Source: Lycorma delicatula (lineage: Eukaryota > Arthropoda > Insecta > Hemiptera > Fulgoridae). From it: DNA of 64,000 nt. Every line of letters begins with the position of its first letter. Within the stretch, counting starts at the first letter, position 1. The translations under genes were made by a program, and so were the position numbers. This document shows, piece after piece, positions 10,886 through 23,990 of this stretch. The notes under the pieces were generated by a model. That model worked only from the letters and a program-made list of their open reading frames with translations. It searched no databases and was not told where the DNA came from. The stretch is taken from the NCBI RefSeq assembly GCF_047948215.1, contig NC_134455.1, positions 304,624,147 to 304,688,146 of the forward strand, in the 5' to 3' direction.

Positions 10886-13480
10886 TTTTGCTTCGAAAAT
10901 CTCCAAAACTATTAGATAAATTTAATTGAAATTTAGGCAGGATATGTTGGTGTATCTGTAGTTGTGTATATGAAAATTTGATGAAGAGTAGTTGAGTAGT
11001 TCAATATAGAGCCGAAGAAAAATGTTGATGTTATGCTGACTTTGTATCTGTGTATTTTTCATAAGCGTTTATGCAGTGAGTCGCAGTGGGGGCGTGAGTT
11101 GAAACTTATTTTTGTTAGGGTGTAGTGATTAATCGAACGTATGTAGTGCGTTGTTCTCTGGAAATTTGTGTATTTCTGATTAAGAAATAGTGAGGGTGTC
11201 GGAAATGAAAGTTCGACCTTCTTGTGCAGAATTGCGCAAGACTTTTTCTCGACTTTAATTTGCTATCAAAATAGTGCTTACTACTCAAAACTTACTGGTA
11301 ATAATAAAATTAACTAAAAATACATTAAGAATACCTAATTAAAATACCTATAATGCTTTAAATAAATTATCAAGATATGATTTATTTTAAATAATTGTAC
11401 GTAAGTTTCATAATTACATGAAATAGTTAAACTAAAATTTAGTCAAGGAATAAATAATTTAGTCATTCCTGCGAATGAGAAAATTACTATAATAGACTCA
11501 CTATGCAACTGACCAACATTGAATAAGTAGAAAATAAAGAATACTGGACAAATACTGAGTTATATTATAAATCCTATATGCTTATTATAAAGTAACATTT
11601 TCTCACTATTTTTCCAAAATGAAGAAAGTTATAGACAACGATATTTTAGTTATCGCCTATTTTTCAGGTGATATATACTTTTATCAAGAATGATTATTTT
11701 AAAAGTTAAAAAACAATCCTAGTATATTTTTTACAAATATGTTTACCAATGTTTGTTTTTAAAAGTTAAAACCCCTAGTATATTTGTTTGATATCAATCT
11801 TGTTTTTTACCTTGATATAATTGTGAAGGTATAAAGACTCAATATACCTTGATATAAAGACTCAAAATCATCGGAAAAGAAATAAAATAATTGATATGAT
11901 AGTTATACTAGTCCTATTATGTTCTTATAAAAGATAGAACAACATTTTTTTCTTAAAACTTATAAGAAGTTTGTTAAGTTCCTCATTAGTAAAAAAAAAA
12001 ATCTTTTAAGGTGTAATTTGACTTGGTACATCAGTACATGAATATGTTATTTCTAGCCTTTTAATTGACTTACGAAATTCCTGTGTTACTCTATTTAGAA
12101 AAATCATATATTAATAAGGTCGTAAAGCCCTGTACAGAAAAAAAGCTATTGTTAGAATCTTTTATGATGATAAAAAAATGAAATATGAAGCAAAGAATTA
12201 AGTTGACCATAATCCAGTTTTAATCATCTTTTTTTAAAAATGAAATTTTCTGCAGTAAGCAAAATTTTGTTCATATGAGAGTCGAAATAATAATGTAATT
12301 ATACTAGAAAAACAAAAAATGAGAAGTAGTTCTCAAGAAATTATATAATTGTGTATAAGATAGTCATTAGTGATGTAAAAAAGTAATAGTTAAAGAAACA
12401 GTAAAGAAATAACAAATTAAATATAATTTTTCTTAAATTTGGTGTATGAATAAAAAATACTCGATACCTGGAAATAATAGTAGCTCAGGTAATGAACTGC
12501 AGTAAGTAAAAATTAAGAGAAGAAACATTTTCATTAAATATTAAGAAAGCTTAGATCTAATTTTATTTATTATTTCATAATGAAGTAGATTTTCATGATG
12601 AGATAAAAATATTAGAAGTATAAGCAAGCCTTCACCCGAGTTTATATTTAAAGGAAAAATAAAAACAATAACGAATTTTAAACCTAACATGGGTTCTATG
12701 TTTATTTATAACGACGTATCATCTTGTAACCATCTGAGATGTGATTATTGGTCTCTTTACCTGTCTTTTGAGATATGAGCTCTTTTTTACAAGCTTCTCT
12801 ACCTGAGATGCCTTTTTTCTTCCTCTTTCAAAACCATAGGTAAATGAAAGAGATCCTTTTTAACCACTGCTTTCTGTTATAATTTAGTAAATTTTATCCA
12901 TCAAAAATAAAACCTACACTTATTTTGAAGAAATATAATCCAACTTCTTGTTGATAATTTTTGATATCTATATCAACATTTTGTTCTGTAATTAATTGAA
13001 AGTTTACCTTTTTTTATTCAGGTATAATAAACAGAAAAAAAAGAAAAAAATACATAAATGTTTTCTTAAACCAAAGTTTTATATAATAATAGAGTTAAAA
13101 TTATTAATACTTTTTTCTAACAATAATTATTGGATGTAGAAATTAACTCTCAAATGGTAGACAAGACCCAGATAAAGCAAACTGTATTAGTATAAATAAT
13201 GGTGCAATAATTCTATATAAACTAAAGATTGTATGTCAATTATAAAATAATCAGCACTATGAATCTGGCTTTATATGATCGAATGTTGTGATAATTATGT
13301 TGATTATGAGTGATGTATTTTTTGAAGGAAAAAATAAAAATGTACAGATTTTTTTTAATCAGTCTGGTATTGACATTTAAAGAATTATTCTAATAAATAA
13401 TTCTCGAAAAAGAGACAGATAGACTGAAAATTAAAATTTACAAATGGAAAAGGTAAATGAAACTAGGTAGACTGATATTT
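10886..13480. other. Anonymous AT-rich DNA
   Basis: No coding sequence supported. The first 330 bases (to about 11220) are less AT-rich than the rest and may belong to a transposon flank, but no family was recognised. Within 11690-11870 a short phrase (AAAAGTTAAAA...CCTAGTATATTT) is repeated twice, which suggests a small local duplication. Confidence 0.4.
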
Positions 13481-13627
13481 TTGGTGGTAGCGTCTCGGTT
13501 TTTCATCCGGAGGTCCCGGGTTCGAATCCCGGTCAGGTATCACATTTTCACACCCGCTACAAATCATTCATCTCATCCTCTGAAGTAACACCTTACTGTA
13601 GTCCCGAAAGTTAAATAAAAAGAAAAA
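13481..13627 (+). repeat. tRNA-derived SINE, family 1
   Basis: A tRNA-like head contains a remnant A-box region (TGGTAGCGTCTCGG) and a perfect pol III B box (GGTTCGAATCC at 13519-13529). It is followed by a non-tRNA body (CATTTTCACACCCGCTAC onward) and an A-rich tail (AAATAAAAAGAAAAAA). This is the standard layout of a SINE mobilised by a LINE. Related heads occur at 26300-26378 and, inverted, at 63718-63790. Confidence 0.75.
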
Positions 13628-13908
13628 ATTGATTTTGAATTTGCATTTTTAATCTGTCATTATATTATTTCCTCTATTATAAATTTGGATTGAAAAATCA
13701 TGATCTGATTTCTTATTTTAATCAGTTAAAAACTTACATAATTTGTCTAAAGACAGATTCAATATTACAGAACTATCTTTACAAACAAACAGTTCTAAAA
13801 ACCAAAGGAATATGCCCTAACAGAAAAGATTAAACTAGTCGATGTCAAAAAAAAATATTCTTACAATTAAAATCTTTAGTAATTTATTATACGGACACGT
13901 ACGCGCCT

Positions 13909-13911
<3 letters not shown>

Positions 13912-13947
<36 letters not shown>

Positions 13948-13960
13948 TGTGTGTGTGTAT
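13912..13960. repeat. AT/GT compound microsatellite
   Basis: An uninterrupted (AT)n run of roughly 32 bases passes directly into (GT)n. The short open frame that begins here is a chance reading of AT-rich DNA. Confidence 0.9.
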
Positions 13961-16190
13961 TTTAGAACTATCATTCTGTTGACTGGTTTGGTGAAATTCT
14001 TCACTGCTATCTATTCTGTGCTAATCTCAACCTCAACATATTTACTACATCTTACGTCATCGTCTGTTTTATGTGTTATAATCTTTATCTACATGAAATT
14101 ATATTACTTCTACCGGTATTTATATCACTAAATTAAGTAAACCAAGATGTCCTAATACAAGCAGCACTAATCAAATTTTTTTTACAAAATTCTACCAAAT
14201 ATTTTTCTCCTTTCCTATTTTCTTTAGACTTCTTAATTCTGAATTTTATCAGGCCATAGAATTTTCAATATCTTCCAGTCAATGCTGAATTTCAAAGGTA
14301 GCATTTTTTTATTTTTCATATTGTCTATATTTCACTACCATAAAGCACTAGACTCCGCAAGAATATTTTAAAATATTTATTTCTAATCATATGTAATAAT
14401 TATGTATTGCTTTTTTGTATTAAGTAGCTTGCTGACATTTCAAATTAAATTTAGATAAAACCTTATTTTTAATTTTATTTTAAAAATCGAAATTTTTATT
14501 TTTAATGCTTGGATTCTTTTCCTATATTATATTTGATAGAAGAAAACTAAATTTGATTGAATGAACACAGTTATTTTACCGAGAGGGTTCGCAATTTCTA
14601 GGCATATTATTGAAATACTACAAGCCTACCAGTTACCTTTGAAAATACTGTTTAACAACAATGACAGTTTCATTTAAATAGGATCAGTGGCTCTTAAGTT
14701 AAAATATGTATAACAGGCAGGTAGAAAAAAAAGAGAAAAGTTTTCTCACGTTAAAATATTTTTTTAATAATTTAATCATGTTATAAAATTAAAAAAGAAA
14801 ATGAGAAATAACGTTAAAATTAAAAAAAAAAGATTTATTTCAAAATTTTTCAATCGTCAAGGTGATTTAAAAACAAAAATTATTATTAAGAATTGTTTTC
14901 GGAAAACTGCAGGTTTAAAAGTTTTTAGACTGTTTTATTGATGATACGTGCTCTAAGTTAAATTATACTGGTGTTAATAACGCTGGAATTTATACATAAA
15001 ATAATTGTAGTAAATTCTTTGAATGCTAATAGCGTCGTTTATATGGTTAGTGGGTAATGCCAATTCCAGCATTATTAATGAAATATTATTTTCCAATTCC
15101 AGTATTGTTAATGAAATATTATTAACATTTTTATAGTTAAGCAATAAGATCTAAAATACTTATATATAGGTTTATTTATTTCCTCGTATTTTGTGCAGAG
15201 GAGTATAAAATAACTTTCTTTCTTTTAATGACATTCCTATATACTAGATTTTCCTGCAAAATATATGGTTTACACAAATAGAATGGTCTCCATAACAGTA
15301 TTTAAGTTTTTAACTGCATAGAAGGAACGTAGATAACAGTTTATGACACATATTTTAATAAAATTACTGAACGGATTTCATTTTTATTTGAAGAATTTCA
15401 TTAATCTTAAACAAAAAATAAATAGTACAATTTGATGTTTTATATAAACGCAAGGGGTTTTGCAATCTACAAATACAATTTCCTCTATCAATAAATGTAT
15501 GCAAGTATGCATACCTTTTGCCCAGTTGGAATTTAGCTGAACAGTATTTTTTCAATTGAATATTTACATGAGGACTGGTACAGATGCCTTCTTTAGTAAA
15601 GATTTGCTCAGTTGGTCTTCTTTATTTGAAGGTGAAAAAAGCAAATTTTGCAAAGAGCATTTGAACTGGTCTGTGGATTTGCAACTTGTACTGCTCTCAT
15701 TTTTAATAAAGATTTCTAATTTCTTCATGAAACCTGTCTGGGATAAGCATTTACAACATGAAGGGGCTTAGAATCCCTCTGAATGTGAATTCAAAGGAAT
15801 TATTTAGAAAAATTCGAGTAAAACGTTTTAGAGAATTATGGAGTGTTGGATAATTGCAATTGAAATGATAATTATGTAATTAATTTTTAAACATTAATTA
15901 TCAACCAAAAATTGACTGATTTGATATAATTTATTTGAAATTCATATATCAATATATGAAATATGTATTATTTGAAAAAAAAAATTAAATAGAGAATAAA
16001 CATGTAAATAATTATCCAAACTGCCTTAATTTATGCTCATGTTAAACATGCTCATGCCGTGTTTTATGCTCAAGTCAAATACCTCAGAAAGAAGTTTTGA
16101 GGTTAACATGGTTTAAAACTTTTTATTATAATGATAATCGAGACACAGTTAATTACAGTAATTTTTTTCTGTTAATAAAGATTTTGTTTT
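13961..16190. other. Anonymous AT-rich DNA
   Basis: Apart from the possible LINE remnant at 14130-14390, no feature is supported. Short open frames on both strands near 15364-15771 have no recognisable motif, are AT-biased and overlap one another head to head, so they are treated as chance. Confidence 0.4.
14130..14390 (-). pseudogene. Possible decayed LINE C-terminal fragment
   Basis: Minus-strand translation across frames gives a faint resemblance to the post-RT region of RTE/Jockey-like LINEs. A degraded 'leucine-tyrosine-glycine' stretch is followed by a KFSIDWKILKI.W.DKI.N.EV pattern, which recalls the usual FEMW.WRRMLKI.WT..V.NEEVL. There are many stops. No other explanation was seen, but the match is weak and could be chance. 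Confidence 0.3.
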
Positions 16191-16196
16191 TAACCC

Positions 16197-16474
16197 ACCC
16201 TGTTGATCTAGTGGTAAACTCGTCGTAAATCAGCTGATTTCAAATTCGAAGTTCTCAGGTTTAAATCCTAATAAAGGTAAGTTATTTTTATTCGTTTTGA
16301 ATAGTAGATTTGGATATCCGTATTCTTTTGTGGCTGGATTTCAGTTAACCACGCATCTCAGGAGTAGTCAACATGAATGCTTGTTCAAGAAAACAGATTG
16401 ACCGGTTATGTTACATTACACTGATGATAAGTCGCTAATGGGTTTAACTGTCGATGTGCGACTATAAATAAAAA
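16197..16474 (+). repeat. tRNA-derived SINE, family 2
   Basis: The head has an A-box-like TGATCTAGTGGTAAACTCG and a degraded B box (GGTTTAAATCC). The body contains GTTCAAGAAAACAGATTGACC and TTACATTACACTGATGATAA, and the copy ends in AAATAAAAAAATT. Part of the body recurs at about 36890-36960, which shows this is a multicopy family different from the one at 13481. Confidence 0.6.
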
Positions 16475-19400
16475 AATTGGTTTGTGCAGTTTAATAAATT
16501 TTTTTCTTAATTATAATTTAGAAATGCATATCCTCTAGTTTAATGTATGCAGTTGAACAGTCGATAACAGATGGTTTTGTACATGTGGTCTACAGGATAA
16601 TAACAAATGTAATATGAGTTTAAATCATTTCTAAATTATTAAAATAATTATAACAATAAAAATAAATTATTTCTTTAAAAAAACGGTTATATAATAACAG
16701 GTAAAACTCTTTCAAAACATTTTTTTTACTTAATTAATGATTTATGAAAAAAGCATTTCATTAAAATAAAATTATTTTTGTAAACGTTAATAGGATAAAT
16801 ATTATCAGTCTACAATTTATTTATCAATTTAGAAATGGATTATAGAACTTCAAAATTTATAAGGATAACATAAAAATATTTTCGAGAGCCAATTTTCGGA
16901 ATTACTGTATAAAAATTGGATACTTTCTACAAAAAATATTTTATGTTTGAAAAATTCTTCTCCGCCACCTTTATACACACATAAGATAATTAAATACCCA
17001 TATTTATGTCTACTTAAACGAACACGGATTTCCCAGACACGGATAGTGCTTTAAACGAGATATTACATACAAATAAATAATATACAGCAGTTAAATAAAA
17101 TTTTTTTATTATCTTTCTGTATTACATTATAATATTATATCTCATGTTGGATCACGAACTCAACCTATGAAGGAAACCGTATACTCAGATGTAATTCACA
17201 TATTTTAAAGAAATTTACACGTTTCAAGAAAAGACATGGAATGTGGACAAAGCGACGACCTATCTCGGGTTACAATAAGCCGGTATCCAGTCCGACAATC
17301 CATTTCCATCTTGTTGAAATATATTCTACCTCAAACATCATTTCATTTCATCTCATAGTTATCTCAAAGCATCGCCAAACGCCAATTGTTAAGAATAATT
17401 TTATTTTATTTTTTACTAAAAACAAAAAAAGTTAAAATATAACTAATCTTTATTTATATATAATACTTTATTGAAATATTTTTCTTCTAAGTATTTAATC
17501 AAAAAAATTGTATAACATTTCTATAATCATCCGGTTTTCGTATTATAAAAATGTTAGGAAAGATACAAACAATGCAGATGAACATTCATTACTAAGGTAT
17601 TGTTAAATTTATAAGGCATTACTCATGTAGCTCATACCTAAGATAAAAAAAAAAACAAAACAAAAAAACAATATTAATTCATATTACACAATTTCTACAC
17701 TTTTTTCTCATAGGAAATTAAACCCTGTCCTATAATGTTGTAAATGGTAGGGATTAACCTTCAAAATATTTAAGAATAATTCAAACAATCTATTTAAAAC
17801 ATATATGTCAGATTTTAAGGTAAAATTATTATTCAAATAGTAGAATATAATTATATAAACACAAACAAATTATTTTCATAAATAATAAATTTGAGTGGAT
17901 CCATAAGTTTCAACTGTTTAGAATAAGTGAGTACAATGGATATGAATTACGTGTTGCTCTAACTACTTTTAAGATTGAAATTTTAAGATGAAAATTTTTT
18001 ATCAATTATGCGTTTAAAATTATTTTTAGTCTGAGTTATTGTACAACGAGAAGAAATTGTAATGACAGATTTTGAACAAATATTTAGTTTTTAAAAGTTT
18101 TTTGTCACAGAACATGTGAATAAATTACCAAATGTTGAGAGGGCCTTACAAGAAAATCATAAATTTTATCATATAATATTTTAGAGGTTGTAATAATGAG
18201 AAATCTACAATTTTTTTCTTGCTAGTTTGTTATAAAACAGACTTAAACTACCTAAATCTATATTTAATATGTCAATTTTCCTTATTGAACATTAAATATA
18301 ATCTTCGTAATTATTTTATTTTAAAAAAGGAAAGGATTAAAAATAGTAAATATTATATTAAAAATAGTGAAATTTCAAGAAAAATGTTTTATGGATGAAA
18401 TATTTGTTTTGGTTATAAAAATTAGATTAAAATAGTAAAATATTTATAAGCAAGATAAAGCTTTCAGATTAAATAGTGAAGCAGTATATAAATAGTAAAA
18501 TATAAAGCGTATAAATGTTTTAGTCATTTTTACTGCGAAGCATTTAAAATGTATTATACAATTTATAATGCATTACAATTACGTTTAAGTTAATTTTCTT
18601 ACTACAAAAGAGATTAATTTTGACAGATTTTACATTAAATTGTATTTTACATAGAAGTGCTTCCATGTAGACAAAGAACATTACCAAAAAGAGAAAATTA
18701 ATTTAGTTATTTGGTTAAATAATAACTAATCAAAAAAATTACAGTATACATAAAAATATTTACGCAGTTATTACACGATTTATTATATACTCGAGGTGTA
18801 AGAGTAAAATGTTCATTTAATAAAGAAAAAACTATGAAACTAACATATTTTTTAAATAAAGATTAGTTAACAGAAAAGAATTACTAATTATACATGAGCC
18901 CTGGAAATGAGAATAGTTACGTTAAGAAACTGCTTAACTTAACAATTGGGTTATGTTAGAATATGAATTACAATTAAAGTTGCTTTAAAAGTGATAAAGA
19001 ATCCAAAATAAGTTATTCCAAAACTTACGTTTTAACATTATTAACAAAAATTAGGAGTAATAACACAGTTTGTATTTAAAAGTAGTAACACAGTAGAAAC
19101 AACTGCAATGTTACAAAAAATAGATCGCTTGTAAAAGTATTTCCAATTGTTCGCACATGAATCTTATGGTAACTTAATAAATTGTATTGTATTGCTATAT
19201 AAATTTATTAGAAATTCATTTATTGCTAATAAAATTAAAGAATTTTGTATTAAAATTGTACATTTATTAATAAATGATACTAAAGCGAAAATACAAATTA
19301 AATTACTCATATACTTCAATAATTATAATTCAGTTATTAGAAATATCGGTCCAGTAATCGATTCTAGATTTTGGCTAAGCATTTTCTCTTCCGTTATCTT

Positions 19401-22400
19401 GTTTATTATGAGATCAGTAATAACATTTCACATTTATTCTTACAAATTTTGAAGTTCTGTTCAAAAGTAAACAAATAAATCTAAGTACTCTAATGTTTAT
19501 ATCAAATAATTACTTTATCGTGGAATATTACGTGATTAAAATTATGTCAGATAGTAATATATAGTTTACAATTTTGTATCTTATTTATTTAATCAATAGA
19601 TGTATAATATACGTAGCATTAATATGTACGAGAATTAATATGTCTCGTATATATGGAATATTAATGTAATTAATAGACCAGAAGTCATATTGTACACGGA
19701 CGATTTTCTGTTTATAAAACTTTACGGATATATAAGGTTACTAAAATCAAGGTCTATTATACATGATTATAGGCTTTGCGTAACAAACGTAAAACAATTT
19801 TGACTTCTACAATATAATTTCAATTCTTGATGTAAAATTACTTTACATAATGATCTATTAACGTCATATGAACTAAACTTGGTTCAATTGTAGTTAAGGA
19901 TGTTAGGATGTTATGTAGATAAATTATATATCTTCGTTGATCGTACTTCTCATGAAAAAATATTTTATTTTTAATGTATTATACAAACATTATCATTATT
20001 ATTTTATATAAAGCGTAGGCCTATATCTTATAAAGCCTATGTATACAGACACAGACATATTCCCCTTAAATACTGTAAACGGGTGCAAGAATTAGATTTT
20101 CTTACTACTTTCTATTCATGAATACAAAAAAATTGTTTATAATTTTCTATATTTTGAAAATATAGGTCTATTGCTATTCCAAAAATTGTCCACAACAAGT
20201 TTGTAAATTGTGTGTTGGCTTATAAATACACTGATGATGTGTCAAGCAGTCTTCTGTATTTGTTGAATGAAAAAAAAATTGCAACACCTTTAAAATGTTT
20301 TAAAAAGATAATTGTGCCATGAGGTGGTCCCTTAGAATTAGAAAAATTTTAATTCCTACCTGTTTTACTAATTATAAGTTTTAGGTAAAATATACATTCT
20401 ATGTTAAATTGTTAAAAAATGTTTTACTTATTGTAGGTAAAAGTCTTCCAAAATTATGATTATTTACATTCTTATTTTGGTTGTAATCCTTTTAATATTA
20501 AAAATTACTCAGAATGGCTTAGTTGTATTTCAATAATCATAACCTAGTTTAATATTTCCTGCTGTTCCGTGTTTTAAATTTTGTTTCTACTTAGAGAGAA
20601 ACCTATTTGTCTATATATTTGTATGTATTTGGGTTACTTTTTATGGATAAAGGGATACGTTATTAAATGTAGCTTATACGCGCATGCGCATGTCATGAAA
20701 GTATAAATCATATTACTCACGCGAACAGCATCTTTATTTATGTAACAATCAATCCTTAGGTTTTAATTAAAAATAGAGTAAATAAAAAACAACTAATATT
20801 TATATATGTTAAATAGTTAACCTAAAGGTAGTTGAATATCAATTAAATATTAATAAATAAGATTTATATTATTTTAGGTTATAATTATTTTAAGAAATTG
20901 TCAGTATATGGGATCGATCATAAAACATCAGTTAATTGGGGGGAATATTTGTAATTTAGAAATTAAAATATTAATAAAGATTATAATTTTAAATTTACAG
21001 TATTTTTAACTGATTCTTTTATCAAAAAAATTATATTTTATTCATTTCGTTAATAATTTATATACCGTTTTTTAAAAATCTGATTAGCTAACGGTAAATT
21101 AATTTTATAAATATTTCTTTAATCAAAATCTTTAACAAAATTTTGATTTATCATAATTATTTTCCTAATACAAAAATTTAATAAATAAACGATAAACAAT
21201 TTTTTCGTAATTAAATAGTTATTTAGAATATAATAACTAAATATAGGTTAATTCTTGTCAATAATATAATGCTATGGAGAATCTATATTACTGTAACGAG
21301 TTCATAAATTTTGTGTTAAAATGACAGCTTAAATAAAAATATTTAAATAATTCTGGTATTAATTTAAAACATAAAAAATCATTTTACATAAATACTGCTA
21401 TTATTATTATTATTAAAACGGTCTATGTAAACTTTTTCAATTCAAATATAAAAATAAACAAAGTTATTAACGATTGAAATAAAATGTGAAAGTTATCGTT
21501 AGAATATTAATTATAAGAGTAATTATTCATTACTTTTGTTATTGTTGTAAATGGTGTTATCAGCTTTTCCACTTTTCGATTTTAAATTTAAAATATATTT
21601 ATTTTATAAATAGTAATAAAAATAATATTTTATTGTATATATAATTTCATTATTGACATAATTATGCTTTAAAAAAATACGTTCATACAAATATAACATC
21701 ATTTTTTATTTAAATATAACAAATAGTAAACACTAAAAATTAAGCGTAAAATAATAATAATAAAAAAAAACAATACTTTTGAAAGGTCTGCATAATATTG
21801 ATTATCCCATTAAAGTTTTCATGCTTTTTTAAATAACCTTAATTGAAAAACTAAGTAATTTTTAAGTAAAAAAAAAAAACTGTCGGTAAATTAAAAAAGA
21901 GTTAATGAATGCTGAAAGATGAATTTAATGAACAAGCATATAAATCATAATAAATATACATAGATGAATTATTAAACGTAATGTGCATAACTGATTATAG
22001 ACGCAGCGGTAACTAATCGATCTCTATTACTGTATTGGCGCTCTTTTAAACTCGTAAATCAAATCTTTCAAATCCTTTTGAAAATGCTTTCAGGCTACAT
22101 TAGCCAAACTCATACGTAGCGTGAAAACAGATGGGAGTATTATGTATGCAAACTATTATATTACAACTAAAACTTATTTTTCACGAGTTTAACCGAAAAT
22201 AAAGTATTCTATAATTAATCCTTAATCATAATAATTAACAAATAGTTGGGAAAAAGTGATACGATTACAATAATGATATTTATTAATAATTATACTATTA
22301 AATATAAAGAATTCATTAACACAGATGGTGGATTCAAAGGCTGTTACAAAACTGCTTAAAAATAGTTTTAATAAGTAAATTACCTAAAGACATTAAAAAT

Positions 22401-22781
22401 AAAAGGAAAAGTGCATAGTATTTTGATCATCGTCTTTCACCTGGGTCATATACAGATGAGTCTATTTTATTTGAATTGCAATTTAGCTGTATTGGTTTAA
22501 ACCTTATTCAATAACTGTACAATATGTCAGAATACGTGTTGATTTTTTCTTCAGATTTCTGTTACGCAGAAGTAAATTTTTTTGATCATATGTTTACGTA
22601 TTGTATTTTGTAAAAATTATTTTTATTTTAGTAATAATTTTGTTAAATGTTAAAATATAAAAAGAGGTTAGGATATACATATAGGTTATAATGCACAATT
22701 TTATTAATAATCGTAAACATAACTTTAGATCATATTCCGATAAAATAATATATAATTAAAAATTAAATGCGGAAGTAAAAA
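16475..22781. other. Long AT-rich stretch next to the odd-skipped exon, probable intron
   Basis: No coding exon was seen on the minus strand, although the missing zinc-finger exon of the odd-skipped gene should lie in this direction. The plus-strand open frames at 17241-17435 and 19147-19452 are dominated by Ile/Asn/Lys/Phe codons and have no motif. Short microsatellites (AAT near 21400) and A/T runs are present. Introns of developmental regulators often hold enhancers, but nothing here can be called one by eye. Confidence 0.5.
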
Positions 22782-22787
22782 ACTCAC
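22782..22787 (-). promoter_or_regulatory. Splice donor of the odd-skipped exon
   Basis: On the minus strand the exon end reads CACAG and the intron begins GTGAGT, a near-consensus donor. It interrupts the arginine codon after H214. Without splicing the frame stops at once (TGA), so splicing is required to complete the fingers. Confidence 0.88.
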
Positions 22788-23431
22788 CTGTGATCCCTGA
22801 GATGATCTTGGCGACGAAAAGCTTTCCCGCATATGTCACATGAATACGGTCTCTCATCGGTATGGGTGCGTTCATGTATCAGTAAGTTGTACGATTTGGT
22901 GAATTGACGGTTGCAGAACTTACAGATGAATTTCTTCTTGGGTCTGGTCGAAGAAGAGGCAGTGGTTTTATAAGGGGTTGTAGTCGTCGTTGTGGTAGTT
23001 GTATTCGTTTCAGTAACGGTGGTAGCGGAAGTCGTCGGTTGGTATAATAAAAGGGAGGGGTAGGATGCTTCTCCAGGAAAGGCAGGGGGAGAGGGGCTAG
23101 GGGGTAGCGGAACTTCTTCCTCGGGTTCTTCCGGTAATATATCTTGCTTGGCGTCCTCCTCTGACTCCGGTTTGGCAGTCGGTAAACGCTGGGAGGAACT
23201 TACGGAAGTGCTGAGTCGATGTAAGGTAAGATAGGATTCTAGAGCTTGCAGGTTGAGCGCTGCGGCCGCTGGTGAGTCCGGGGGCAGCAGGGCGGCTTGT
23301 TGTAATGAAGACATCATTGCCGTTTGGAGGCTGAGGGCCACGCTCTGCAGAGACCGTTGAAGAGCCGCACGAGCCACTGCTTCCTGGTCCTCTTGCTGCC
23401 CACCGCCTCCAGCCCCTTGTTGTTCTTGCAT
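22788..23431 (-). CDS. Odd-skipped family zinc-finger transcription factor, first coding exon (partial)
   Basis: Translation starts at the ATG at 23431, with an in-frame stop (TGA) four codons upstream, and runs 214 codons plus two bases. Residues 163-167 are a basic RPKKK. Finger 1 has C170, C173, H186 and H190, with the family phrase [20 protein letters not shown]. Finger 2 has C198, C201 and H214 and is cut in the middle of [10 protein letters not shown] by a splice donor (CACAG then GTGAGT on the minus strand), a phase-2 intron. Before the fingers come a Gln/Gly/Ala-rich N-terminus, a conserved-looking [16 protein letters not shown] segment (near 59-74), an acidic-proline stretch and a threonine run. 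Odd, Sob and Bowl are nuclear DNA-binding regulators of segmentation, leg joints and gut. The exon with the remaining fingers was not found. The fingers as seen do not separate odd, sob and bowl, so no symbol is given. Confidence 0.92.
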
Positions 23432-23990
23432 CCTGCTGCATCAGAGAGTTCCCGGTAATTATGCGCCTCGGTCACCGGTACATCGATAATCCGTTAAAAC
23501 AAAAACCGATATTATTATGATAATTATAATAATAATAATAATCCCCCGCCTACGTAAACACTCCTCCACAGATTACGATAATTAAACAATATCGCGAGAG
23601 TTGTTGAAAAATAGAATTGAATTGGGGTGCGGCGGGGGTGGGGGACGTCCGGCCGGTGGAGCTGGTGGCGCGATACTAACGCCACCTGTGCCGCGCGCGC
23701 GCACTGCCGCTCCCCTCTCACCAGCCAGCATCATGATTTACTGTACAGTCGTGACCAAAAGCAGCTCCACGCATCACATGCCGGTGATAACGACCGAACA
23801 GAACGGACCGACTGACAGACCGGGCCTTTCCCCTCGCTGCACTCATGAATAGGTCTACATCACTGAATAAACCGAAACTGACCACTTACAACACTCCACC
23901 ACCACAAGAATATAACACGGCCTGCAACATTCCATGTCAAGCCACGACTGTACACGACTGCAACAGATAAGATTGCAAATATTACCTCTA
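23432..23990 (-). promoter_or_regulatory. GC-rich 5' UTR and probable promoter region of the odd-skipped gene
   Basis: Immediately upstream of the ATG the composition becomes markedly GC- and CpG-rich (densest at 23620-23720, with GGGGTGGGGG and CGCGCGCGC), in contrast to the AT-rich surroundings. Open frames on both strands here are by-products of the composition. No TATA box at a convincing distance was seen. A possible 3' splice site (GATGCAG) lies about 5 bases before the ATG, so a 5' untranslated exon further upstream is possible. Confidence 0.5.

Noticed and set aside
13490..13545. Possible functional tRNA gene
   Set aside because: The B box is perfect, but the head does not form a full cloverleaf with an acceptor stem by eye, and it continues into a body with an A-rich tail, as a SINE does.
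19147..19452. 101-codon plus-strand frame rich in Ile, Asn and Phe
   Set aside because: AT-biased composition, no domain and no flanking splice or promoter signals.
23097..23441. 114-codon minus-strand frame overlapping the odd-skipped exon
   Set aside because: Shifted-frame reading of the same exon. The zinc fingers are in the other frame.
23601..23852. Plus-strand open frames (83 and 62 codons) opposite the odd-skipped 5' region
   Set aside because: They lie in a GC-rich promoter/UTR area where stop codons are rare by composition. No motif and no splice context.
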